Origin: Gemmatimonas sp.
GTDB lineage: Bacteria; Gemmatimonadota; Gemmatimonadetes; Gemmatimonadales; Gemmatimonadaceae
Direction of reading: 5' to 3'
Assembly: GCA_025361705.1 (NCBI GenBank)
Contig: JANYJW010000021.1
Location: forward strand, 1-64,000
Length of the DNA stretch: 64,000 nt
A program made the translations under genes and the position numbers. Below the pieces are notes generated by a model that worked only from the letters and a program-made list of their open reading frames with translations, was not told the origin of the DNA and searched no databases. The first letter of the stretch is position 1. Each line of letters begins with the position of its first letter. Positions 25,815 to 34,116 of this stretch are shown in pieces.

Positions 25815-26974
25815 AGGATCTCCGGTGGCTTGGTGCCTGGCTTCACCTTCTGCAGGCGATCGGCGGCGCGCCTGGCCGCTTCGCGCTCCTGCTCCAGCGC
25901 CTTTTCCAGCGCCGTGCGCTGGGCGGTCGACTCCGCATCGGCGCGCAGGCGGGCGCGGGCAATCTGCGCACTCAGCTCGCGCATCCGCTGGTCACGTTGC
26001 TGCACCTCCCGACGCAGGCGGCGCGCTTCCAGCTCCAGCTCCACCGCCTCGGCGCGCTGGCGCGAGCCGCGGATGATGTCCGGAATGGAGCCGTTGTAGC
26101 CGAGTATCAGGTTGGTCTTGGTCCAGTTGGCGAGCGGCTCGCTGGGCGGGATCCCCTTGGTCTCCTCGAGCTCGGTTGCCATCAGGCCAAAGGTCACGTG
26201 TCCCGCGGTAATGACGACGCCCGCATTCCAGTCCCAGCCATCGTTTTCCATCACCAGCGACATCTTGCTCGTCTTCGACAGCGGCATGGCCAGCCGCGCG
26301 CCCATGAACAGGCCGGGCGTGAGCGTGCCATTTTGATTGTACACCGAGTCCATGCCACCGCTGTTCTTGAACAGGCCCGTGCCGTAGCCCACCGTGACGC
26401 CGAGCGCTGCCTTGTCCCAGGTGAACTCGCGGGTGGCCACGCCGTAGAAGGACGGACTGCCGTTGATGATGCCCTTGGCCGCTCTCTGCGAGGCCGGCAG
26501 GGCATCCACGACGCGCCGCACGCCCGTGACATACCGATCCTGCCGCGCGCTGGCGCCGACGTTCCTGACACCCACCGCGAGGCTCGGGAGCCACTTCAGG
26601 TCAGGCTGCTGTCGGTAGATCAGCACCGAGGCGTGGGCGCCGACCTGCTGATTGTTGGTGCTGTAGATGGAGCCACCCAGCGAGACGCGCCCAAAGAGGT
26701 GCGCGTCGGCGGTCATCGTCAGGTCCCAGATGGAGCCATTGGGGCGTGGCGTGAGCGAGCCCTGATTGAAGCCGCGCGCCGAGGCCGCCACCCAGAGGTC
26801 ACCGTGCTCGGGGGAGACCCAGGCCACCGGGGCGTTGATGAGGCCCGTACCGAAGGTGAGCGTCGGCGTGTAGGCCGTGAGGGACGGCGGTGCGTCCTGG
26901 GCCCGTGTGACGGCAGCGGGCGAGAGCAGGAGGGCAAGCGCCAGCACGCGGCGCAGGCGGGGCGACAGGCGCAT
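25811..26974 (-). CDS. Outer-membrane beta-barrel protein with C-terminal coiled coil (copy 1)
   Basis: Signal peptide (RVLALALLLSPAAVTRAQ), a barrel-like region with LPSLAVGVRNVG, FTWDKAALGVTVGYGTGLF and MSLVMENDGWDWNAGVV, and a C-terminal coiled coil (AEAVELELEARRLRREVQQR onward). It is probably the first gene of the ten-gene envelope cluster. ATG at 26974 is preferred over an upstream start at 27025, since the signal peptide begins there; no SD is visible. The 27026-27211 gap upstream must hold the operon promoter, but no convincing -35/-10 pair was found. A 14-bp palindrome (GCCGACTAGTCGGC) is at 27195-27208. Confidence 0.8.
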   Translation of the reverse strand: MRLSPRLRRVLALALLLSPAAVTRAQDAPPSLTAYTPTLTFGTGLINAPVAWVSPEHGDLWVAASARGFNQGSLTPRPNGSIWDLTMTADAHLFGRVSLGGSIYSTNNQQVGAHASVLIYRQQPDLKWLPSLAVGVRNVGASARQDRYVTGVRRVVDALPASQRAAKGIINGSPSFYGVATREFTWDKAALGVTVGYGTGLFKNSGGMDSVYNQNGTLTPGLFMGARLAMPLSKTSKMSLVMENDGWDWNAGVVITAGHVTFGLMATELEETKGIPPSEPLANWTKTNLILGYNGSIPDIIRGSRQRAEAVELELEARRLRREVQQRDQRMRELSAQIARARLRADAESTAQRTALEKALEQEREAARRAADRLQKVKPGTKPPEIL

Positions 26975-27211
26975 TGAGGGAATGCTCGGAAATGGACAGG
27001 TGTGCGTGCCGCCGCCACACCGCACAGGCGTCGCCGCGGCCGCACGCCAAGGACTCCGAGCTAGAGACTATCCCGTTGTGGGATTAGTCACGAAGCCGAC
27101 CCCCTCCGAAAACACTGAGGCAACGCGTCTTCGATGGGAGGCCGGCTACGATACCCATTGCCATTACGGAATGCCGCACTTGGGCACGTGGGCCGCCGAC
27201 TAGTCGGCCGA

Positions 27212-27838
27212 CTATGGCCGCACCCAGCCACCCACCTGCAGTTCCGAAAGCACCTTCCCGGGCCGCAGCGGAGGTGCCGCACACGACGTGGTGTCCGCCA
27301 TCTCCAGGTCCCACTTGGGGTCGGCCGCGCTGGGCGCAACCGCCCAAATCGCGAGCGCATGAAGGCGAGGTAGTGTATCGACGCTCACACGCATGGCCCA
27401 GAGCATCAGGGTCTTCGCGTCACGCCGCAGCGAGATGGCGTCGGGAGGGGGGCTGGCCGCCATGCGCCAGACGCCATACACCCAGTGAACACCTGGACTC
27501 TCGGCGCCACGCGGGTCCCACATCGACTCGACGCCTTTTTCCCTCATCCGGCGGGAAAGGACGAACTGCATGGTGTCGGTCGAGACGATGCGGACGACAT
27601 TGCCCGCGCACGGCGCTTCGGCAACCGCACCAGTGGTGAGCGAATCCAGCTGCAGCACCGTGCGCGCTCGCACCCGCGTTGGCAGGAGATTGATCGCACT
27701 TGTCAGTTCGAACTGTGGATCTTTGCGCACTGCGTCGCGCGCCCGTTCGGGCTTGCCGATGCCGCACGCACACGCGCCGGCCAGCAGGATCGCCGCGAGA
27801 AACCTTGAACCATGCACTGCTCCTTCCTCCGTTGTCAT
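27212..27838 (-). CDS. Lipoprotein of unknown function
   Basis: The start carries the lipobox LLAGACACG, so the mature protein of about 185 residues is lipid-anchored. Four further cysteines and several Trp residues (VHWVYGVWRMAAS, ALAIWAVAPSAADPKWDLEM) suggest a folded extracytoplasmic domain. No family was recognised. ATG at 27838 is chosen; a longer frame to 27898 runs into the terminator stem of the upstream gene, and an internal GTG at about 27817 is also possible. It lies between two envelope loci and has its own transcription unit, because a strong hairpin precedes it. Confidence 0.65.
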   Translation of the reverse strand: MTTEEGAVHGSRFLAAILLAGACACGIGKPERARDAVRKDPQFELTSAINLLPTRVRARTVLQLDSLTTGAVAEAPCAGNVVRIVSTDTMQFVLSRRMREKGVESMWDPRGAESPGVHWVYGVWRMAASPPPDAISLRRDAKTLMLWAMRVSVDTLPRLHALAIWAVAPSAADPKWDLEMADTTSCAAPPLRPGKVLSELQVGGWVRP

Positions 27839-27852
27839 ACCTGAGAAAACGT

Positions 27853-27887
27853 GCTGGGGGAGGAAGCACCTCGCTTCCTCCCCCAGC
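27853..27887 (-). terminator. perfect 15-bp hairpin after the Ig-like protein gene
   Basis: GCTGGGGGAGGAAGC (27853-27867) and GCTTCCTCCCCCAGC (27873-27887) pair over 15 bp around a 5-nt loop. On the minus strand it is followed by ACGTTTTC, giving a short T-run. This is a convincing intrinsic terminator about 50 bp after the stop at 27938. Confidence 0.85.
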
Positions 27888-27937
27888 CAACCTGGCATGG
27901 CCTAGATCAGGCCATCCTCGTCATTCCACTGCAACAA

Positions 27938-30900
27938 CTACTTGGTGACCGTGATCGCAGAGACCGTCGACTTGACGGAGTTGACCGAAACCTTGGTCGA
28001 GCCATCAGCGATGATCGAGTAATCGCCAGCCGCGGCGAGCGTAGCCACGATGCCCTTGTTGGTCGCCGTCGAGCTGGTGCTGTAGCGGCCAACCGCGAAG
28101 TAGTTCACGGCACCCGGCGGTACAACACGGCCCTTGATCGGCGTCAGGATGCCGAACGTGGTGGCCGGAGCAAAAGTGTACGTGTAGACGTTCGTCGTCG
28201 TCGAGAGGTAGTACCCGGCGATCGTCGACGAATCCACGGACACCGTCGCCGTGTTGCTGCCATTGCCGACCTTCACGTCAGCCTGACCATCCGGCACGTA
28301 GAAGTTCACCGTGCTGAACGGCGTGACCGTCAGCTTGTTGACCGCGGCAATCGCCGCGTCGCAAGCCGCCACCGGAGCCGCGTTCACAAGACCGCAGGTA
28401 ACCGGCAGCGCGATCGAATCCTTGACCACAACCGTGGCCTTCAGCGTCACCATCGTCGGCGCGTTCACGCCAGCGCCAGTGTACGCCGTGACACCAGGAG
28501 CCGTCGTCACAAACGTGCAGTAACCCGAGTTGATGGCGGCAGAACCAATCGCGCCACAACGGTTGGCCGTACCGATGACACCACCAAACGTCGTCACCGG
28601 AACAAAGGCGTTCACCGAAGCGGCCGTCGCAGCCGCCACCGTAACGTTACCAGCGTAGTCAACCGACGTCAGCTGGATGCCGGCGGTCGGAATAATCGTC
28701 GCAGCAGCAGCAGCCAACGCGGCCGCAGACATGCCGCCCGAGAAGGCGGCGTCGCCCGGGATGATGCGGCCGTGCGTCGGGGTGCAACCCGAGTACGTCG
28801 CAGCATTCACGACAACCGGAGTCGGAGCGCCCGTGAACGTGCTGTGGACCGTGGTCACCGAGCACTTCTCGCTCACCACACCGTACAGCATCTTGCCGTA
28901 GTAGTAGCCCATATCCTGATCGTCCACGACCGTCACACCCATCACGGCCGCACGGCCGAGATCGCCGGTGATCGCGGGCGTCCCGACCGGGGCACCCGGC
29001 ACTGTCGCGTCAACAAGGAACGTGCGAGCCGCCAAGGCGACGGTGTTGCCAGCGTTGTCGTAGACGGTCGGCGTGACCGTGTAGTAACCGTTGGCGCCAA
29101 CGACGGCCGTCTCGTAGTAGTTAGCCTGGGTAACGTTGTTGGTGATGAAGCCATCAGTGCCGGTGCCATTGGTGCAAGGAACGGCACGACCATACCAGCA
29201 AGTCGAGACACCGTTTGCAACCTGCGTGATCGCCATGCGCACGCCCTTGATGCCAGACTTGCCGGTCGCAGCACCCGCAGCCGCGTCGGTCGCCAGGATG
29301 AAGAACTTGCCGCCGGTTGCAAAGAGGCTATCGGCGCCTTCGACCTTCAGGGCGGCAAGCACGGAAACCGCATCGTCGTCAATCGTGTAACGGGCCGCAT
29401 CCGGGATCGTGCGGTCAACGCCAATCACAACCGTGCTGCCGGTGCCCGTGAACGAGCAATCCGTCGGCGCGGCACTCACGTTGCCGAGCGCGTCATAGGC
29501 GCGGACCACCACGCACGAGGAGAAGCCGGCCGTCTCGGCCAGCGACGAAACGTTCGTCACGGGCGAGCTCGCCAGCGCCGTCGCGAGCGACGTGCCCACG
29601 AACGCCTTGTACGTCACAACCTGCGGATCCGTCGTCGCAACGCCGCTCGAAACGGCGGCGTCCACACCACGCGCGGTGATGAGGTTGCCGGCGAATGGCG
29701 CGGTCACGCTTTCCGTTGAGCCAACCACGCCCGTCAGGTTGACGGCGTCGTTGAACCAGCCAGCCGCACGGCGGCTGTACGTGCCCGAAATGCCAACGTC
29801 CTGCCGACCGATCGTCGGAGCCGTCGGGCCGAGGTTGTCATAGCGACGACGCTGGGCAACGATCGAGGCGTCAAACGCCAGCGCCGGGGCGGAGTTGCCA
29901 TCAGCCATGATGGCCGACACGAAGATCGGCTGCTCGCCATCGGTCGTGGCCGTCGCCGAGCAGTTGCCACCGTTCGCCGTGGAATAACCGGCGGTCGGCA
30001 CGCCATAGCGAACCTTGAACGGCGAGACGACCTTCGTCCACACCGAATCACCGCACACCGGGCGCATGGCGATCGAGGTGATCGCGCGGCCGGAGTACAA
30101 GACCGGGAGGATCGTCACGTCGAGCGAGTCCGAGATCTTCGACCAGAGGTAGCCGGTCACGGACGTCGCGGTGTTCGCCGACGTGAACGCAACGGTCGGT
30201 GTGACCTTGGCGGCCAGCACGTCCACATTGGCGAACGTCAGGCTCTGCGCGGCCGTGGCCGTCGCGGCCGCAGTCGTGGTGCCCACCGTGTAAAGCTGGG
30301 CCGAAATCGCCTTGGTTCCATTCGGGAACTTCGCCACGCCCGTCACGGCATCGTACGCGGCCGTGCTGACCGAGAAGACTACCTGCGGGAACGTCGACTG
30401 GGCCGCAACGGCCTGGTCAGCCGAGAAACGCAGCGCCGCAGCCTGGGCCGCGGAGTACATCTGCGAGTCCTGACGCACGGTGCCGACGAGCAGCACGATC
30501 TTGGAGATCGTCTGGTTGCCGGGGTTGACGTTCAGGGTGACGTCGATCTGGCCCGTCACGTTCGACACCGTCACCGGGGCGTTCAGGCCGCCCACCGTCG
30601 ACGTGATCGAGTTGATCGAGACCGTCGCCGGGATCAGCGCCGTCGCGGGCGTGACCACGATCGTGGCGCAACCCTTCTTGCCGGAATCAACCGTCGAGGT
30701 CGCGCATACGGCGACGCCCGGGGTGGCGGCAAGGGCGAGCACGACACCCGACGCGCTCACCGAGACCTTGGCCGCGTCCGAAGGCAGCCACGAAACCGTC
30801 GTCGCAACGCCGGCATCCGCGTTCACCGCGGCCGTCAGCGTGATCGACTGACCGATGTTGAGCGTCGCCGAAAGCGGCGCGACGGCAACAGAATTCACCT

Positions 30901-31015
30901 TTAGAACAGCTGCGGGCGTCGGTGCCGGCGTGTATTCCGTTACCGACACCTTGTCACCGCACGCTGCGAGCAACGCAGCGCCAACGACGAGAATCGTCTT
31001 ACGAGAGAAGTGCAT
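27938..31015 (-). CDS. Large surface lipoprotein with Ig-like (BIG2) domains
   Basis: The start MHFSRKTILVVGAALLAACGD has a clear lipobox, giving a mature protein of about 1000 residues. A BIG2-like Ig domain follows (VNSVAVAPLSATLNIGQSIT, VSWLPSDAAKVSV), then more beta-sandwich-like segments rich in Thr, Val, Ala and Asn (VTVSNVTGQIDVTLNVNPGN, LGNVSAAPTDCSFTGTGST). Paired cysteines occur in several modules. Such proteins act in adhesion or as surface layers. ATG at 31015 has a GGGGG run nearby. The codon choice looks less GC-biased than in neighbours, perhaps because of amino-acid content. It is followed by a strong terminator. Confidence 0.78.
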   Translation of the reverse strand: MHFSRKTILVVGAALLAACGDKVSVTEYTPAPTPAAVLKVNSVAVAPLSATLNIGQSITLTAAVNADAGVATTVSWLPSDAAKVSVSASGVVLALAATPGVAVCATSTVDSGKKGCATIVVTPATALIPATVSINSITSTVGGLNAPVTVSNVTGQIDVTLNVNPGNQTISKIVLLVGTVRQDSQMYSAAQAAALRFSADQAVAAQSTFPQVVFSVSTAAYDAVTGVAKFPNGTKAISAQLYTVGTTTAAATATAAQSLTFANVDVLAAKVTPTVAFTSANTATSVTGYLWSKISDSLDVTILPVLYSGRAITSIAMRPVCGDSVWTKVVSPFKVRYGVPTAGYSTANGGNCSATATTDGEQPIFVSAIMADGNSAPALAFDASIVAQRRRYDNLGPTAPTIGRQDVGISGTYSRRAAGWFNDAVNLTGVVGSTESVTAPFAGNLITARGVDAAVSSGVATTDPQVVTYKAFVGTSLATALASSPVTNVSSLAETAGFSSCVVVRAYDALGNVSAAPTDCSFTGTGSTVVIGVDRTIPDAARYTIDDDAVSVLAALKVEGADSLFATGGKFFILATDAAAGAATGKSGIKGVRMAITQVANGVSTCWYGRAVPCTNGTGTDGFITNNVTQANYYETAVVGANGYYTVTPTVYDNAGNTVALAARTFLVDATVPGAPVGTPAITGDLGRAAVMGVTVVDDQDMGYYYGKMLYGVVSEKCSVTTVHSTFTGAPTPVVVNAATYSGCTPTHGRIIPGDAAFSGGMSAAALAAAAATIIPTAGIQLTSVDYAGNVTVAAATAASVNAFVPVTTFGGVIGTANRCGAIGSAAINSGYCTFVTTAPGVTAYTGAGVNAPTMVTLKATVVVKDSIALPVTCGLVNAAPVAACDAAIAAVNKLTVTPFSTVNFYVPDGQADVKVGNGSNTATVSVDSSTIAGYYLSTTTNVYTYTFAPATTFGILTPIKGRVVPPGAVNYFAVGRYSTSSTATNKGIVATLAAAGDYSIIADGSTKVSVNSVKSTVSAITVTK

Positions 31016-31272
31016 GGAGCCCCCAGTGGAAGAAAGCACTACAGGATTACTGCGGAAATGAGTCCTCGCGCACCGGCAACGCCTCCATCCACGGAAAGAC
31101 GTCCTCGCAAGGGCAAAACACACTGCTGGCCAATCTCGTGGAATATGACGACCGTGCGGCCAAGCGGCAACCCCTCCGGGGTCGCCATTTGTCCGCGCAG
31201 CTGCCTCATTCCGTTTGCCCAGACCGGCCAGCCACTCTAATGAAGCCGAGTTGGTGATCCGATCCGGAAGCC

Positions 31273-31292
31273 AAAAACCTACGGCCTCCGTA
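31273..31292 (-). terminator. candidate terminator of the Fic gene
   Basis: On the minus strand TACGG-AGG-CCGTA followed by GGTTTTTGG, 17 nt past the stop at 31309. The stem is short (5 bp) but the T-run is in the right place. The remainder of 31016-31308 shows no gene and should contain the Ig-protein promoter. Confidence 0.4.
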
Positions 31293-31308
31293 ACCCCCCG
31301 TCAAGCAA

Positions 31309-32892
31309 TTACTTGGGGAGTTGTGCAACAGTTTGACGAACCTCGCATCGGGGGGTAACAGGAGGGGGTTCGGGCGGCATCCGGAGCTTCATGCTTCCCG
31401 CCCCGCCGCCGCCCTCGAAGGCATGGGCCGCCCGCAGCGCCGTTTCGGCCTCGACGTACGTCCCGAAGGGAATCCGCGCCGTGAATGCCTGCGCGTACTC
31501 CAGCACCTCAATGAGCGCGTCGGGATACTGCGTCCGCGAAAGCGCGCGGAGTCCGGTGAGGTACTCCTCGCGGTACACCGTGGGAATCAGCAGCCGCTGC
31601 TCGCCGCCCGCAGAGAGTTCGGCGTTCATCAGGGCGCGCGCCACGCGCCCATTGCCATCGGTAAACGGATGGACCTCCGCGATCACGAATTTCAGCAGGA
31701 CCGCGCGCGAGAACGCGTGATCAAGGCTCTGCGCGAGTTCGACCCCGTAACGCAGCGTGCCCGACACGAGCGCCGGTGCCACAAAGGGCGTGGCACCCGC
31801 GCGATTCGCGAGGCGCTTGAATTCGCCGGGAAGCGCAGCGGGGCGCAGCGCCATCAGGTCGGCATGTGCACGCCGCATCCGGTCGAGGTAGGCATCCACC
31901 GACTTGGTGTCAAGCACGCCGACGGCCATCCACAGCGGACTGCCCACGAGCCGGTATGTGCCGAGCACGTCGTGGGCATCCTGCGGCCGCTGGGCCGGGA
32001 TCTTTCCCTCAAAGACGATCTGCCGCGCCTCGTCTACCTCGAACTCCGTCCCCTCGATGAAATTTGAGAAGTACGCGTCGAAGAACGACAGCACCCGAAA
32101 TGCCTCCAGGGAACCGACGCGCTCGGGGCGCGACCCCACCGGCCGTTGGCGGAGCGCGGCGTGCAGCGTGTGGAACAGGGCGATGCGGCCAGGATCGTAC
32201 GGCTGACCCGACACGTGGGCGCGCGCCACACCCGTCGCGAGCGGCACGTTGCGCGTGCCCAGAAGCGTCCCGATGATACCGTCGAGAATGGCAAGGGCGT
32301 CGACGGCATCGAGCGCGGGTGCAATGGCGCGCGCCTGATCCCGAATGGCATTGAGCCGCTCCTCGCCCGCGAGTTGCAGTTCGCGACTCAGGTACTCCTC
32401 TGCCGTGGCGCGCGAGATGGCGCGTGACGTGTGCGCGCCACGCGTGCGGGTGAGCGTCAGCCCCTCGAGCAGGAGCCGCGGCCGCGAGGCGAGAAAGAGC
32501 GAGGCGATGTAGGACTGGTCGCCGTCGAGTGGACCGGGGCCGCGTACGACGCGAATCGTCAGGCCGGGAAGCGCGATGATGCGCACGGCCGGCGCCACCA
32601 CATATACGGTGCCATCATCCGCAGGCCGACCCTCAAAGGCGGTGCGGTAGCTCACCACCGCGCCGGGCACGCACAGGCCGACGAGGTGCCACAGATGACG
32701 GCGGACAACATCAGCCGGATTGGAACGCACATCAGTCGTGTACAGCCGCGGCCCGATCTTCCGCACGCGCCCCTGTGACGCCAGCGCGCTCACACGGTTG
32801 GTGATAGCGCTGGTGCTCAGGAAGACCTCGGGAAGATCGGCTACGGGATCTTTCGCGGCCGGACGGATATTGGCCTGATCTTTTCTCTCCAT
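31309..32892 (-). CDS. Fic-domain protein with AbiEi-like N-terminal winged helix
   Basis: The Fic domain has HPFTDGNGR (His408), the motif of AMP-transferring enzymes that modify target proteins. SNFIEG at 276-281 fits the (S/T)xxxE(G/N) inhibitory motif with Glu280, N-terminal to the Fic core as in class II Fic. The first 200 residues look like an AbiEi-type antitoxin: a winged helix (VSALASQGRVRKIGPRLYTT) and a following VVSYRTAFEGRP plus LFLASRPRLLLEGL segment. The protein is thus probably a self-regulated toxin or signalling enzyme. ATG at 32892 lies 7 nt after a TATCAT hexamer. No separate antitoxin gene is adjacent. Confidence 0.85.
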   Translation of the reverse strand: MERKDQANIRPAAKDPVADLPEVFLSTSAITNRVSALASQGRVRKIGPRLYTTDVRSNPADVVRRHLWHLVGLCVPGAVVSYRTAFEGRPADDGTVYVVAPAVRIIALPGLTIRVVRGPGPLDGDQSYIASLFLASRPRLLLEGLTLTRTRGAHTSRAISRATAEEYLSRELQLAGEERLNAIRDQARAIAPALDAVDALAILDGIIGTLLGTRNVPLATGVARAHVSGQPYDPGRIALFHTLHAALRQRPVGSRPERVGSLEAFRVLSFFDAYFSNFIEGTEFEVDEARQIVFEGKIPAQRPQDAHDVLGTYRLVGSPLWMAVGVLDTKSVDAYLDRMRRAHADLMALRPAALPGEFKRLANRAGATPFVAPALVSGTLRYGVELAQSLDHAFSRAVLLKFVIAEVHPFTDGNGRVARALMNAELSAGGEQRLLIPTVYREEYLTGLRALSRTQYPDALIEVLEYAQAFTARIPFGTYVEAETALRAAHAFEGGGGAGSMKLRMPPEPPPVTPRCEVRQTVAQLPK

Positions 32893-32899
32893 AGCACAA

Positions 32900-32928
32900 A
32901 TGATATGGATAAATGGCAGCGAGAGCAA
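32900..32928 (-). promoter_or_regulatory. candidate promoter of the Fic gene
   Basis: On the minus strand TTGCTC (32928-32923), 17-bp spacer, TATCAT (32905-32900). The -10 is 7 nt before the ATG, so the mRNA is probably leaderless. The stretch is locally AT-rich compared with its surroundings. Confidence 0.5.
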
Positions 32929-33003
32929 CTGAACAACGGAGAATTGGCCGCGAGATGGCAGATATCCACCCTCTCCCCTATTTCAACGCCCCGCACGCTG
33001 CAC

Positions 33004-33621
33004 TCAGACCCAATCCGCCCCCAAAACCCCCCGGCAGAACAGCGCCCGATGATGCGCCGTCATCCCCATCAGTCGCAGCCCCGCGATATGCGCCGGCGTC
33101 CCGTACCCGGCATTGGCGTCCCAGGCGTACCCAGGGTGCCGCACGGCCAGCGCCTTCATCAGCCGGTCGCGCGCCACCTTGGCCACAATGCTCGCACATG
33201 CAATTGAATAGATGCGCGAGTCGCCCCCGACAAATGCGCGGTGCGCCACCCCCAGCGTCTTGATGGGCTTGCCGTCCACCAGCACGGCATCGGGACGCTC
33301 GCTCAGCCGGCGCAGCGCCCGGCGCATGGCCAGCGACGTGGCCTGGTAGATGTTGAGCGCCGCGATCTCGCGCACGCTCGCCGCCCCCAGCGCCACGCTC
33401 ACCGCCTTCTCGATGATCTTGCGCGCCAGGCGCTCACGCTCGGCGGCCGAGAGCTTCTTGGAATCCTCCACCCCGGCGATGGCGCGCGCCGTGGGCGGCA
33501 TGATGACCGCACAAGCAAAGACGGGACCCGCAAGCGGGCCCCGTCCTACTTCATCTACACCGGCAATCAGCCTTGCGCCGTCGGCGCGCAGCGAGCGCTC
33601 CACCGCGCTCCAGCGCCCCAT
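33004..33621 (-). CDS. rnhB: Ribonuclease HII
   Basis: Removes ribonucleotides from RNA-DNA hybrids and single embedded ribonucleotides. GVDEVGRGPLAGPV at residues 21-34 gives Asp23 and Glu24. The third and fourth acidic residues are expected in AVLVDG (about 113) and in the IVAKVARD stretch. The 205-residue length is standard. It follows rplS by 6 bp, the common rplS-rnhB pairing. Confidence 0.96.
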   Translation of the reverse strand: MGRWSAVERSLRADGARLIAGVDEVGRGPLAGPVFACAVIMPPTARAIAGVEDSKKLSAAERERLARKIIEKAVSVALGAASVREIAALNIYQATSLAMRRALRRLSERPDAVLVDGKPIKTLGVAHRAFVGGDSRIYSIACASIVAKVARDRLMKALAVRHPGYAWDANAGYGTPAHIAGLRLMGMTAHHRALFCRGVLGADWV

Positions 33622-33627
33622 GCGGCG

Positions 33628-34008
33628 TTACGCCGGCTCGGTGGAGCCAGTGACCGGCACCGCCGCGCGCACCTTCTTTTCCTTGATGCGGGTGGCCTTG
33701 CCGGTGAGCTCGCGGAGATAGAACAGCTTGGCACGACGCACGCGACCGCGGCGGATCACGCTGATGCTCTCGAGCATCGGCGAATGCAGCGGGAAGATGC
33801 GCTCGACACCCACGCCGTTGCTGATCTTGCGCACGGTGAACGTGGCGCTGACGCCCTCGCCCTTGCGCGCAATCACCACACCCTCAAACGCCTGCACGCG
33901 CTCCTTTTCCCCTTCCTTTACCCGCACGTTCACCTTGACGGTGTCGCCGGCGCGGAACGGAGGAACTTTGCGCATCCACTCTTTTTCGGTTTCGCTGAAC
34001 GTATGCAT
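33628..34008 (-). CDS. rplS: 50S ribosomal protein L19
   Basis: Ribosomal protein at the 30S-50S interface. Family signatures include [51 protein letters not shown] and [19 protein letters not shown]. At 126 residues it is slightly long because of a short Ala/Val-rich tail. In many bacteria it follows trmD directly; here an ATPase gene is in between, and a good promoter lies before rplS, so rplS-rnhB can be expressed on its own. Confidence 0.97.
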   Translation of the reverse strand: MHTFSETEKEWMRKVPPFRAGDTVKVNVRVKEGEKERVQAFEGVVIARKGEGVSATFTVRKISNGVGVERIFPLHSPMLESISVIRRGRVRRAKLFYLRELTGKATRIKEKKVRAAVPVTGSTEPA

Positions 34009-34049
34009 AAGCTGATTCCAGACTATTAGGGGCGATTGTCGAGCCTGAG

Positions 34050-34078
34050 AAGTTATCCGGGTGAGGGGATAAGGTCAA
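34050..34078 (-). promoter_or_regulatory. sigma-70-like promoter of rplS-rnhB
   Basis: On the minus strand TTGACC (34078-34073), 17-bp spacer, TAACTT (34055-34050). It is placed about 42 nt before the rplS start and is the best -35/-10 match seen in the window. Confidence 0.6.
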
Positions 34079-34116
34079 GCGGTGCAATTGGTTGGGTGGG
34101 GGGGGCCATGGACCCG

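Noticed and set aside
27195-27208. Terminator from the palindrome GCCGACTAGTCGGC
   Set aside because: Self-complementary without a loop or T-run; retained only as a note.
27851-29719. 622-residue plus-strand protein opposite the Ig-like gene
   Set aside because: Arg/His-rich composition typical of antisense frames in GC-rich DNA, no RBS, and the minus-strand gene has a lipobox and terminator.
31016-31308. Small gene between the Ig-like protein and Fic
   Set aside because: Short frames only, without RBS or coding character; the region fits a promoter and a terminator.
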